Source of the DNA: an uncultured Sphingobacteriales bacterium
GTDB taxonomy: Bacteria; Bacteroidota; Bacteroidia; Chitinophagales; Chitinophagaceae
DNA length: 61,463 nucleotides
Reading direction: 5' to 3'
Assembly: GCA_937871285.1 (NCBI GenBank)
Contig: CALMQS010000052.1
Location: 1 to 61,463 of the forward strand
The position numbers and the translations under genes are program-made. The notes under the pieces were generated by a model. It was not told the DNA's origin. It made no database searches and was given only the letters and a program-made list of their open reading frames with translations. Positions 55,305 through 61,463 of the stretch are shown piece by piece (position 1 is the stretch's first letter; the number at the start of each line of letters is the position of its first letter).

Positions 55305-56642
55305 ATGATACGTTCCATTTTTTCCGCACTGCTGCTCATCCTCTTAACGGGGTTTTATGCGCAGGGGCAATCCGGGGTTAATGATAATCCCGCCAAGATG
55401 CAATGGTTTAAAGATGCCAAACTGGGCATTTTCATCCATTGGGGTATCTATTCCGTCAATGGTGTAGACGAAAGCTGGTCGTTCCACAATAAAAAAATAT
55501 CGTATGCCGACTATATGAAGCAATTGAACGGCTTCACCGCCAAAAACTATAACCCGGATGCATGGGCGCAACTGATCAAAGAAACGGGCGCCAGGTATGC
55601 GGTAATAACCACCAAACATCATGATGGGATTGCTTTATGGGATACCAAGGCCAACAATATGAGCACGGCTAAGCTCACGCCTGCCAGGAAAGATGTGATC
55701 ACTCCTTTTTTTGCCGCGTTGCGCAATGCAGGTCTTAAAGCCGGGGCCTATTTCTCCATATTAGACTGGAGCCACCAGGATTACCCGGGGTTTTTAAAAG
55801 ACAGCAGCCGCTACCAGGTAAAAGACGATCCGGCAAGATGGAACAGGTACCTGGCCTTTTACCAGGCACAGATCAAAGAGCTCAGTACACAATTTAATCC
55901 GGATCTGTTTTGGTTTGATGGCGATTGGGAGCATAGCGCTGCAGAATGGCAGGCTAAAAAAGTACGGGAGATGATACTGGCGCATAATCCTGAAGCCATT
56001 ATTAACGGACGGCTGGCCGGTTACGGTGATTATGAAACACCTGAACAAAATTTCCCGATTACCCGCCCCTCTCTCAACCCATGGGAACTGTGCATGACCT
56101 CTAACAATAACTGGGGATACCACCCGGACGACAGCGCATATAAAACACCCTATGAGCTCATTACCATTTTTGCCGATGTGATCAGCAATGGCGGCAACCT
56201 GCTGTTTGACATTGGCCCACGGGAAGATGGCTGGATACCCACGGAACAGGTACATTTATTAAAGGAGCTGGGCAAATGGACGCATAAGCACGAAGAAGCC
56301 ATTTTTAATACGGAAGCCGGCATGCCGCCGGGTCATTTTTACGGGCCAAGCACGATATCAAAAGATTCCTCTACCCTGTATCTTTTTGTGCCCGCCCTTA
56401 ACAGGAGTAAATTAGTGATCAAAGGATTATACAATACCATTCAAAGCATTAAAGTGATAGGGGCAGATCAGCCCCTGCATCATAAAATTGTGGGTAAAAT
56501 ATCGTGGAGCCCGGTGCCGGGTTTGGTATACATTGATGAAATTCCGGAAACAGCTACTGATGGCTACATGACGGTGCTTGAAGTAAAATTAGACGGGCCC
56601 ATAAAGCTGTACAAAGGCAAAGGCGGGCTTGGAGCGGAGTAG
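55305..56642 (+). CDS. Exported GH29 alpha-L-fucosidase
   Basis: The protein has 445 residues with a signal peptide (to about residue 22). The GH29 signature is clear: MQWFKDAKLGIFIHWGIYSV, TKHHDGIALWDT, and the nucleophile Asp205 in FWFDGDWEH. It releases alpha-linked L-fucose from glycans. The general acid is not conserved in sequence across this family and cannot be assigned here. The gene diverges from the ROK/SusC block, which suggests joint control. The L-fucose oxidation operon at 21393-26807 would consume the product. Confidence 0.95.
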   Translation: MIRSIFSALLLILLTGFYAQGQSGVNDNPAKMQWFKDAKLGIFIHWGIYSVNGVDESWSFHNKKISYADYMKQLNGFTAKNYNPDAWAQLIKETGARYAVITTKHHDGIALWDTKANNMSTAKLTPARKDVITPFFAALRNAGLKAGAYFSILDWSHQDYPGFLKDSSRYQVKDDPARWNRYLAFYQAQIKELSTQFNPDLFWFDGDWEHSAAEWQAKKVREMILAHNPEAIINGRLAGYGDYETPEQNFPITRPSLNPWELCMTSNNNWGYHPDDSAYKTPYELITIFADVISNGGNLLFDIGPREDGWIPTEQVHLLKELGKWTHKHEEAIFNTEAGMPPGHFYGPSTISKDSSTLYLFVPALNRSKLVIKGLYNTIQSIKVIGADQPLHHKIVGKISWSPVPGLVYIDEIPETATDGYMTVLEVKLDGPIKLYKGKGGLGAE

Positions 56643-56663
56643 AAGAGAGTGCAGGGCACAAAA

Positions 56664-56709
56664 GTTGCAGGTTACAGGTTACAGGGGATGTCCCTGCAAC
56701 CTGTAACCT
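56664..56709. repeat. Inverted heptamer arrays between convergent genes
   Basis: GTTGCAG and two GTTACAG units lie on the left. CTGCAAC and CTGTAAC lie on the right. They pair as an 18-bp arm (56669-56686 with 56692-56709, one mismatch, 5-nt loop). The right arm includes most of the stop codon of the rhodanese gene. There is no T tract, so this is not an ordinary intrinsic terminator. Confidence 0.7.
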
Positions 56710-57376
56710 AATTCAACGCCGCGGGTTCTTTTACAATGGTAATACCTTTGGTATGTTTTATAGATTCCCATCCGCCGGTAACATTGCGCAGGTTATTGTA
56801 GCCCTGCATTTTAAGCAGCGATGCGGCAATAACACTCCGGTATCCTGCCGCGCAATGCAGGTACAGGTTATCTCTTTCATTAAGATGGGCAATATTGCCC
56901 GGATCTTTCATATCAATCAGGGGAACATTTAAAGCACCCTGCACGTGTCCTTCCGCATATTCTACCGGCCGGCGTACATCCACTACTACAAGGTTTTCAT
57001 CAAAAGGGATATCCATTGCCAGTTCCCCGGCATCCACATCAATGATCATATCAACAGCTCCTCCCGAATCTTTCCATGCCTCAAACCCACCTTCTAAGTA
57101 ACCGGCAACATTGGTAAACCCGGCATCTGTAAGCAGTTGTACACACACTTCTTCTTTTCCGGCAGGGGTAATTAATATGATCTTTTTACCGGCGGGTAAC
57201 AAATTAACCGCCCATTCTATAAAGCGTCCTTCAAACCCTATAAAAAGAGAACCGGGTATAAATCCTTCTGTAAAGGCAGCGGCGCTGCGGGTATCCACCA
57301 TTATAAAATGGTTGTTATCCCTGAGCAGTTCGCTCAATTGCCGCGGAGTAAAAGCAACACGATGTGAATACAACAT
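56708..57376 (-). CDS. Two-domain rhodanese-like protein
   Basis: The protein has 222 residues. The first rhodanese domain (about 1-105) has no Cys in its active loop (LITPAGKEE) and is presumably inactive. The second (about 110-215) has the loop HCAAGYRS with the catalytic Cys and basic residue. Tandem domains with one dead copy are usual in this family, which transfers sulfane sulfur. No membrane segment is present, so it is cytoplasmic. An ArsR-family regulator is encoded upstream, and an intrinsic terminator separates the two. Confidence 0.9.
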   Translation of the reverse strand: MLYSHRVAFTPRQLSELLRDNNHFIMVDTRSAAAFTEGFIPGSLFIGFEGRFIEWAVNLLPAGKKIILITPAGKEEVCVQLLTDAGFTNVAGYLEGGFEAWKDSGGAVDMIIDVDAGELAMDIPFDENLVVVDVRRPVEYAEGHVQGALNVPLIDMKDPGNIAHLNERDNLYLHCAAGYRSVIAASLLKMQGYNNLRNVTGGWESIKHTKGITIVKEPAALN

Positions 57377-57410
57377 TTCAGACAGAATGGTTTAAAATGT
57401 GTTTAAATAA

Positions 57411-57443
57411 AAACGGTTGATGAAAATGATACATCAACCGTTT
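57411..57443 (-). terminator. Terminator of the ArsR-type gene
   Basis: A perfect 12-bp stem, AAACGGTTGATG (57411-57422) with CATCAACCGTTT (57432-57443), has a 9-nt loop and on the minus strand continues into a T-rich tract. It is 18 bp beyond the ArsR stop and before the rhodanese gene, which would make the two separate transcripts or limit read-through. Confidence 0.85.
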
Positions 57444-57461
57444 ATAATAAAGCGGTAAGTA

Positions 57462-57815
57462 TTAGCTTAATAGCTGCTCTACAAAATGGTATATTTCGGC
57501 CAGGCGTTTATGGTTTACCGAATAGTAAATAAACTTTCCCTCACGGGTAGTGCTTACCATGCCTGCTCTTCTTAAGATGGCCAGATGCTGCGATGCAACT
57601 GATTGCTCAAGCCTTAACTGCACGTATAATTCAGTAACCGTCATTTTTTGTTTTTCATCCAGCAACTGAATCATTTGCTGCCTCAACTTGTGATTGAGCG
57701 CCCGTAAAATAAGCGCAGCTTTTTTAACATTCAGAAAGTCAATCCGTAATTCGGATGCATTCTCCTGCGCTGATCCGTTCAATACCATTGTGTATGGATT
57801 TGTAAGGCCTGTCAT
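57462..57815 (-). CDS. ArsR-family winged-helix regulator
   Basis: The protein has 117 residues. The ArsR/SmtB fold is visible in LRALNHKLRQQMIQLLDEKQ, the recognition helix region SVASQHLAILRRAGMV, and the wing TTREGKFIYYSVN. There is no Cys at all, so the classic CxC metal site is absent and so is a thiol-redox switch of the BigR type. A small molecule or protein signal is likely. The first ATG at 57815 is used; an internal Met is possible. It is next to the rhodanese gene, as BigR-like regulators often are. Confidence 0.9.
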   Translation of the reverse strand: MTGLTNPYTMVLNGSAQENASELRIDFLNVKKAALILRALNHKLRQQMIQLLDEKQKMTVTELYVQLRLEQSVASQHLAILRRAGMVSTTREGKFIYYSVNHKRLAEIYHFVEQLLS

Positions 57816-57835
57816 AGGAATAATAACTTTAAAAT

Positions 57836-57865
57836 TTAATCATTAATATATCAAGTGCAAAGATA
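57836..57865 (-). promoter_or_regulatory. Candidate promoter and operator of the ArsR-type gene
   Basis: The minus strand reads TATCTTTG (57858-57865), a perfect TAnnTTTG -7 box. Between it and the start codon is the 11-bp palindrome TTAATCATTAA (57836-57846), a plausible autoregulatory site. No -33 TTTG was found at the proper spacing. Confidence 0.4.
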
Positions 57866-57924
57866 TAACCGAAAATACAAATAACCCCCTCCCACATGTT
57901 AAAGTAATAAAAATGTATGGCTGG

Positions 57925-58608
57925 TTATTTAGCCCTTTTAGATCCTTCAAAATAGAAATCTTTTACATACAGGGGTTCCATATAGGCCAGGCTGCAGAAG
58001 TTGTTGTTTTTAAAGGAGTTAAACAAAAGCTGTGATAGGTGGGTACTATTATAGTCTATCTTTTCAAAACAGGTGTTTTCATTAACCAAACGCATATCTT
58101 CCCATTTGGGCGCGCCGCTGCCAAAACAAAGTACTTTTTTATACCCCGGCACCTGTGCAAATAAATCCCCGGAAAGTGTTGCTGCATGTGGAGGTAATAC
58201 CACTTCCCCCTGCGGATTATATAATGCTGTATATACTTCCTTTCGCCGCGCATCAATCATCGGGGCGTAAACATCAAAGCCGGGAAACGCCTCAACGGCC
58301 GCCGCCGCCATTACTTCAAGCGTGCTTACCGCCACTAATGGCTTGCCGAGCGCATAACAAATTCCTTTGGCGCTGGCCATGCCCACCCGTAAACCCGTGT
58401 AAGACCCGGGCCCGGAGGTTATGCCCACCCCATCAATAGCGTTGAGCGTAATATGCAATGCGTTTATCATTTGCTGTATGGCAGGCTGCACAAAAGCAGC
58501 ATGATCGTACTGCACCGTATTATTCAGTTCCATTAATAATTCACCATTACGCGACAGGCCCACAAAGGCTTTTTCCAATGCGGTATCAATATGTAACAGA
58601 AGCGCCAT
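57925..58608 (-). CDS. tsaB: tRNA threonylcarbamoyladenosine biosynthesis protein TsaB
   Basis: The 227-residue ASKHA-fold protein has the typical start LLHIDTALEKAFVGLSRNGE and the TSGPGSYTGLRVGMASAKG motif (about 65-85). It forms a complex with TsaD and TsaE that places threonylcarbamoyl on A37 of ANN-decoding tRNAs. The final FYFEGSKR is a common end. The gene is essential in most bacteria. No partner gene is in the window. Confidence 0.95.
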   Translation of the reverse strand: MALLLHIDTALEKAFVGLSRNGELLMELNNTVQYDHAAFVQPAIQQMINALHITLNAIDGVGITSGPGSYTGLRVGMASAKGICYALGKPLVAVSTLEVMAAAAVEAFPGFDVYAPMIDARRKEVYTALYNPQGEVVLPPHAATLSGDLFAQVPGYKKVLCFGSGAPKWEDMRLVNENTCFEKIDYNSTHLSQLLFNSFKNNNFCSLAYMEPLYVKDFYFEGSKRAK

Positions 58609-58659
58609 TTAATTCAATTTTTTAGCGTTTATCAAAATTAGATTTAAAAGTCCGAAGCG

Positions 58660-58850
58660 AAATGCCATCAGCAATAAACCACAAATTTATAAGTCCGAAG
58701 CCGGATCCCGCACGTGCGGGACGAAATCTGAAAGGAGTACAAAGAACCAGGAAACAAATCACAAAAGACAAATAAAAAGCAAAATTCAAATTCTAAGCAG
58801 GAATCCGAAGCGGGAATACAGCAACAGCCATCAGCAAGCATTGCTATATT
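58660..58850 (-). repeat. Heptad-phased dispersed intergenic element, copy E
   Basis: Read on the minus strand it has CAGC-type units (TTGCTGA), then GAATTTGAATTTTG, then ATTTGTC, ATTTGTT, TCTTTGT and ACTCCTT, and ends with TTTCGTCCCGCACGTGCGGG. The perfect 14-bp palindrome CCCGCACGTGCGGG lies where copy D has its GC-rich palindrome, next to ACGAA. It fills most of the gap between tsaB and the RidA gene. Confidence 0.75.
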
Positions 58851-58853
58851 GAG

Positions 58854-58861
58854 TAACTTTG
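58854..58861 (+). promoter_or_regulatory. Candidate -7 element of the RidA gene
   Basis: TAACTTTG matches TAnnTTTG exactly and lies 28 bp upstream of the start codon at 58889. No -33 TTTG at the usual distance was found. Confidence 0.4.
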
Positions 58862-58888
58862 CATTTTTATCATTCTTTACACATCAGT

Positions 58889-59269
58889 ATGAGCAAAACA
58901 ATCATTAATGCCCAACATGCGCCTGCTCCTATCGGACCTTACAGCCAGGCGGTAATGACAGGCAATTTATTATTCGTTTCGGGCCAAATAGCCATTGATC
59001 CCAAAACGGGTAACATAGAAGCAAAAGATGCCGCAGCCGAAACAACACAGGTAATGCAAAACATAGCAGCCATTCTTGGCGCGGCCGGGCTTGGCTTTGA
59101 GCATGTGGTAAAAACAACTGTTTTCCTGTCGCACATGAGCTTATTTACCATTGTGAACGAAGTATACGGTAACTATTTTTCAAACAACTTTCCGGCAAGG
59201 GAAACAGTAGCCGTTAAAGGATTACCCAAAAATGTGAATGTTGAGATCAGCGTAATTGCAGCTAAATAA
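58889..59269 (+). CDS. RidA-family enamine/imine deaminase
   Basis: The protein has 126 residues from the ATG at 58889; an upstream ATG at 58859 adds ten unlikely residues. The trimeric chorismate-mutase-like fold is indicated by APAPIGPYSQAV, FVSGQIAIDP, and the active-site PARETVAV with VNVEISVIAA. The Arg expected in the IEAIA-like segment is not obvious, so the catalytic set should be checked. RidA hydrolyses 2-aminoacrylate and protects pyridoxal-phosphate enzymes. Confidence 0.93.
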   Translation: MSKTIINAQHAPAPIGPYSQAVMTGNLLFVSGQIAIDPKTGNIEAKDAAAETTQVMQNIAAILGAAGLGFEHVVKTTVFLSHMSLFTIVNEVYGNYFSNNFPARETVAVKGLPKNVNVEISVIAAK

Positions 59270-59314
59270 AAACTGCGAATGTTAAGTCAAGCAGGTTATG
59301 CCTGTATTTATCGT

Positions 59315-59403
59315 GAAAGTGAGAGGAGCAGTGAACAGGCAATAGTGCATCTTACCTTCCGCTATTCACCCATTTACCACTTCTCACGTCTGACACAGCA
59401 CTA
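59315..59403. repeat. Heptad-phased inverted repeat after the RidA gene
   Basis: Purine-rich 7-base units (GTGAGAG, then variants such as GAACAGG) give way to pyrimidine-rich ones (for example GCTATTC and TACCACT). The halves are roughly complementary. It resembles 4599-4692 in layout and words. Confidence 0.6.
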
Positions 59404-59494
59404 ATGAGAAGTATATTATATAAACTTGTTCATTTTTTAACAAAATAGATTTATATTGCAAAATATTAATTATTAGCATTTATAGATAATTAAA

Positions 59495-60073
59495 TTGATC
59501 GTGCGCCAGTTAGCTGCTATATCCCTTATATTGATCTTTCTCTTTAACCTTTTTGGTTACAGGGCTTTATTGCAATATTGGGAAACTCAGGAAAATACGA
59601 AGCTGGAGGCAAGATTAGACCAGCAGCAATACGATGAAAAGGACCTGGTAGAAATAAAGGTTCCTATACATTTGCCCTATCACAGCAACTGGAGCGACTT
59701 TGAAAGATATGACGGGGAGATTGATATTGACGGCGTACATTACAAATATGTAAAACGCAAAATATTCAACGACTCACTTGTTCTCCTCTGCATACCGAAC
59801 AATATAAAAATAAAGATCAGTACAGCCCGTGACGAATTCTTCGGCCTTGTGAATGACCTTCAAAAGGATGCGGCCAATACCAAATCATCTCATTCTTCTT
59901 TTTCTTTTCATTTTTCAGGTGGTGATTATATCTGCCAGGAAAATGAAGACTGGAATATGACGGCTGAAGCTGACGCAATGGTATATTATTATCCCATGTC
60001 TGTTCCGCTTCTTTCTTTTTCTGCTACTTCTCCCTGGCAACCCCCCGATTTCCAGTTCCTTATTTCCTGTTAA
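59495..60073 (+). CDS. Conserved Bacteroidota protein with N-terminal membrane anchor
   Basis: The protein is 192 residues from a TTG at 59495, or two codons shorter from a GTG at 59501; no ATG is available upstream. A single hydrophobic helix (ISLILIFLFNLFGYRALLQ) is followed by a coil and a globular beta-rich part (DGEIDIDGVHYKYVKRKI). I recall similar proteins upstream of TonB-dependent receptors in Bacteroidota, but none is present here. Function unknown. The C terminus ends in Cys. Confidence 0.7.
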   Translation: MIVRQLAAISLILIFLFNLFGYRALLQYWETQENTKLEARLDQQQYDEKDLVEIKVPIHLPYHSNWSDFERYDGEIDIDGVHYKYVKRKIFNDSLVLLCIPNNIKIKISTARDEFFGLVNDLQKDAANTKSSHSSFSFHFSGGDYICQENEDWNMTAEADAMVYYYPMSVPLLSFSATSPWQPPDFQFLISC

Positions 60074-60246
60074 TCTGTTGCGTCCGGGACGCTCCTGCCT
60101 TTATGCCAGAAGCAGGGTGATGCGATCCCTTTATGCCAAAACAGGTTCACTTTTATTCCGTTCATTTTTCTTATTCATCTGCGAAGCATTCAATGCATTT
60201 GCATAGGAATCAATAGGATGTTGTACACTTTATCATTAATAAAATT

Positions 60247-60352
60247 TACCTTTTATTAATGCAGACAGCACAAAATATTATAAAATATATAAAAGTTGTT
60301 TTGGAGTTTTAAGTATATATGAGACGCCGCGATTCTTCGCGGTGTATTTTTT
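60247..60352 (+). ncRNA. Possible small RNA or orphan transcript ending in a strong terminator
   Basis: A 9-bp stem (60324-60332 with 60337-60345, one G-T wobble, loop TTCT) followed by ATTTTTT is a strong intrinsic terminator on the plus strand. It is about 250 bp from the nearest plus-strand stop (60073). Upstream are TTG (60221-60223), a 23-bp spacer and TACCTTTT (60247-60254), a weak match to a Bacteroidota promoter. The RNA would be about 95 nt. The alternative is a long 3' untranslated region of the preceding gene. The rest of 60074-60459 shows only two copies of CTTTATGCCA. Confidence 0.3.
60322..60352 (+). terminator. Intrinsic terminator without an adjacent gene
   Basis: The hairpin ACGCCGCGA/TCGCGGTGT with a 4-nt loop is followed by ATTTTTT. 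It is the strongest terminator-like structure in the 60074-60459 gap. Confidence 0.75.
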
Positions 60353-60459
60353 AAAACTTCAAGATCGGTATAAACTGATCTGAATGATGTACAATATTTT
60401 TTAAGGCCCCAAGTACTCACCCAATGGCGGAGTCGGATCATATTTCATGAACTTCCCGG

Positions 60460-61305
60460 TTATTTCAGCAACCTTAAGTAAGCCAGGCTGAGTGGTACCT
60501 GTTCTACCGAACGGGAGGATTCGTCTTCAATAAAATAGTGTTTCACGCCGGCTTTCTTTGCCGCCTTCATAATAGCGGCAATACCCACATCGCCGGAACC
60601 CAGCACCACATTGGTTTCTACGTCCGCGTGCCCTTTCTGGTTGCCTGCTGTTCCGGGTTTACGGTCTTTAAGGTGCATTAGAGGAAAGCGCCGGGGATAT
60701 TTTTCAAGCAACGCTACCGGATCCTGCCCCGGATGTTTTACCCAAAATACATCCATTTCAAAGTTCGCATAAGCAGGATTCATATTTTGCGCCAGGTAAT
60801 CGAACAGGGTGCCTTCGCCATAAGCGCCAAATTCGTACCCATGCGGGTGATAGCATAATGAAATGCCGTTTTCTTTTAAGTGCTTCCCGGCCGCATTAAA
60901 TACCGTAACCGCGTTTTTTGCATCGTCAATAGTAAAAACATCTGTATGCGGGATCCAGAACACCACCACGTATTTTGCGCCATAGGTTTTAGCCAGGTCA
61001 ACAGCTGCCTGCGGATTTTTAGCCAGTTGCTGAAAATCGGCACCTACACTAACCACTTTCAGGTTATTTTTCTTCAGCAGGGATTTAAACTCATCTACCG
61101 GCAACCCATAGCTGTCGCCGCCTTCCAGCTCCTTAATACCCATTTTGCTTATTTTTTCCAGCATGGCGGGAACATTACCCGGAAGCTGCTTTCTGAAGCT
61201 GTATAACTGCACGCCAATTTCCTGTGCAAAAACAGGTAAGGCAATAAGGAACAGCACTGCCGCCGTACATATCTTTTTAACTATAACGTGGGAACTGCGA
61301 TACAT
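60460..61305 (-). CDS. Exported xylose-isomerase-fold (sugar phosphate isomerase/epimerase family) protein
   Basis: The protein is 281 residues from the ATG at 61305, which gives a signal peptide ending near LPVFAQ. The longer frame adds eight residues before it. The AP_endonuc_2-type TIM barrel has IGVQLYSFRKQ, CYHPHGYEFG, NFEMDVFWVKHPG, MHLKDRK and YFIEDESS, where Glu, Asp and His ligands are expected for a metal site. The substrate is unknown; export suggests a periplasmic sugar or polyol. Its promoter region ends with the second MITE copy. Confidence 0.87.
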   Translation of the reverse strand: MYRSSHVIVKKICTAAVLFLIALPVFAQEIGVQLYSFRKQLPGNVPAMLEKISKMGIKELEGGDSYGLPVDEFKSLLKKNNLKVVSVGADFQQLAKNPQAAVDLAKTYGAKYVVVFWIPHTDVFTIDDAKNAVTVFNAAGKHLKENGISLCYHPHGYEFGAYGEGTLFDYLAQNMNPAYANFEMDVFWVKHPGQDPVALLEKYPRRFPLMHLKDRKPGTAGNQKGHADVETNVVLGSGDVGIAAIMKAAKKAGVKHYFIEDESSRSVEQVPLSLAYLRLLK

Positions 61306-61389
61306 AATAAATATTTTTTCTACCCTCAAAAATGAAATCTTTATAAATGTACAAAAGATTTATTCCTTTCGGTATCACACAATTGATGA

Positions 61390-61463
61390 GGGCGCATTTC
61401 AATTTTTGGCAGGTGGGTGGTGACACCCACCTGTAGAACCCGCTACCGGTCGGTGTCTCACCG
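61390..61463. mobile_element. MITE-like double-hairpin element, copy 2, cut by the window end
   Basis: The first 74 bases of the element seen at 19362 are present (GGGCGCATTTCAATTTTTGGC with a near match to the TIR, then both hairpins up to the middle of the second). The flank 61382-61389 reads ATTGATGA, so a duplication of that word is predicted just past the right end. It lies about 85 bp upstream of the xylose-isomerase-like gene's start. Confidence 0.8.

Overview
The window looks like chromosomal DNA of a free-living saccharolytic Bacteroidota, most likely of the Chitinophagaceae type. The reasons are three SusC/SusD pairs, DUF5606, a PSP1/RicT-like protein, a carbamoyl-phosphate synthase large chain without its C-terminal regulatory domain, promoters resembling TAnnTTTG, and starts without Shine-Dalgarno sequences. 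No rRNA, tRNA, CRISPR array, phage or conjugation gene was seen.

Layout. Positions 1-15348 hold housekeeping and loosely linked genes: a nucleotide-sugar epimerase, carB, a small exported peptide, an M23 peptidase, a beta-lactamase-fold hydrolase with an amidohydrolase, DUF5606, an M3 oligopeptidase, a DUF1080 protein and a UPF1-like helicase. Positions 15783-19272 (minus) hold exported carbohydrate enzymes: a divergent GH32-type protein, a Tat-exported xylose-isomerase-fold protein and an esterase lipoprotein. A 115-bp MITE-like double-hairpin element follows, then the PSP1-domain gene. Positions 21393-26807 (minus) form an L-fucose oxidation operon: FAH-family hydrolase, mutarotase, SGNH hydrolase, lactonase, L-fucose dehydrogenase and FucP. 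A four-helix-bundle (S23) gene flanked by inverted heptamer arrays sits inside it. Divergent from this operon is an isobutyryl-CoA mutase (IcmF) split into two proteins, followed by GH3 and a predicted barrel protein.

Positions 35136-54967 (minus) form a polysaccharide-utilization-like locus. It runs ROK regulator, SusC-SusD, SusC-SusD, glycosylasparaginase, SusC-SusD and a haem c/FG-GAP protein, with a GH29 alpha-L-fucosidase divergent from the ROK gene. GH29, glycosylasparaginase and the fucose operon together suggest, without proving, use of fucosylated glycans or glycopeptides. Positions 56708-61463 hold a rhodanese protein, an ArsR-type regulator, TsaB, RidA, a conserved inner-membrane-anchored protein, a secreted xylose-isomerase-like protein and a second copy of the MITE cut by the window edge.

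The most unusual signal is intergenic. At about ten sites the DNA between genes is built from degenerate 7-base units. Some sites resemble each other at the level of whole elements, and several are arranged as inverted arms that reach neighbouring start or stop codons. This heptad-phased repeat class, the MITE with its 8-bp target duplication, and the split IcmF are the main items for follow-up.
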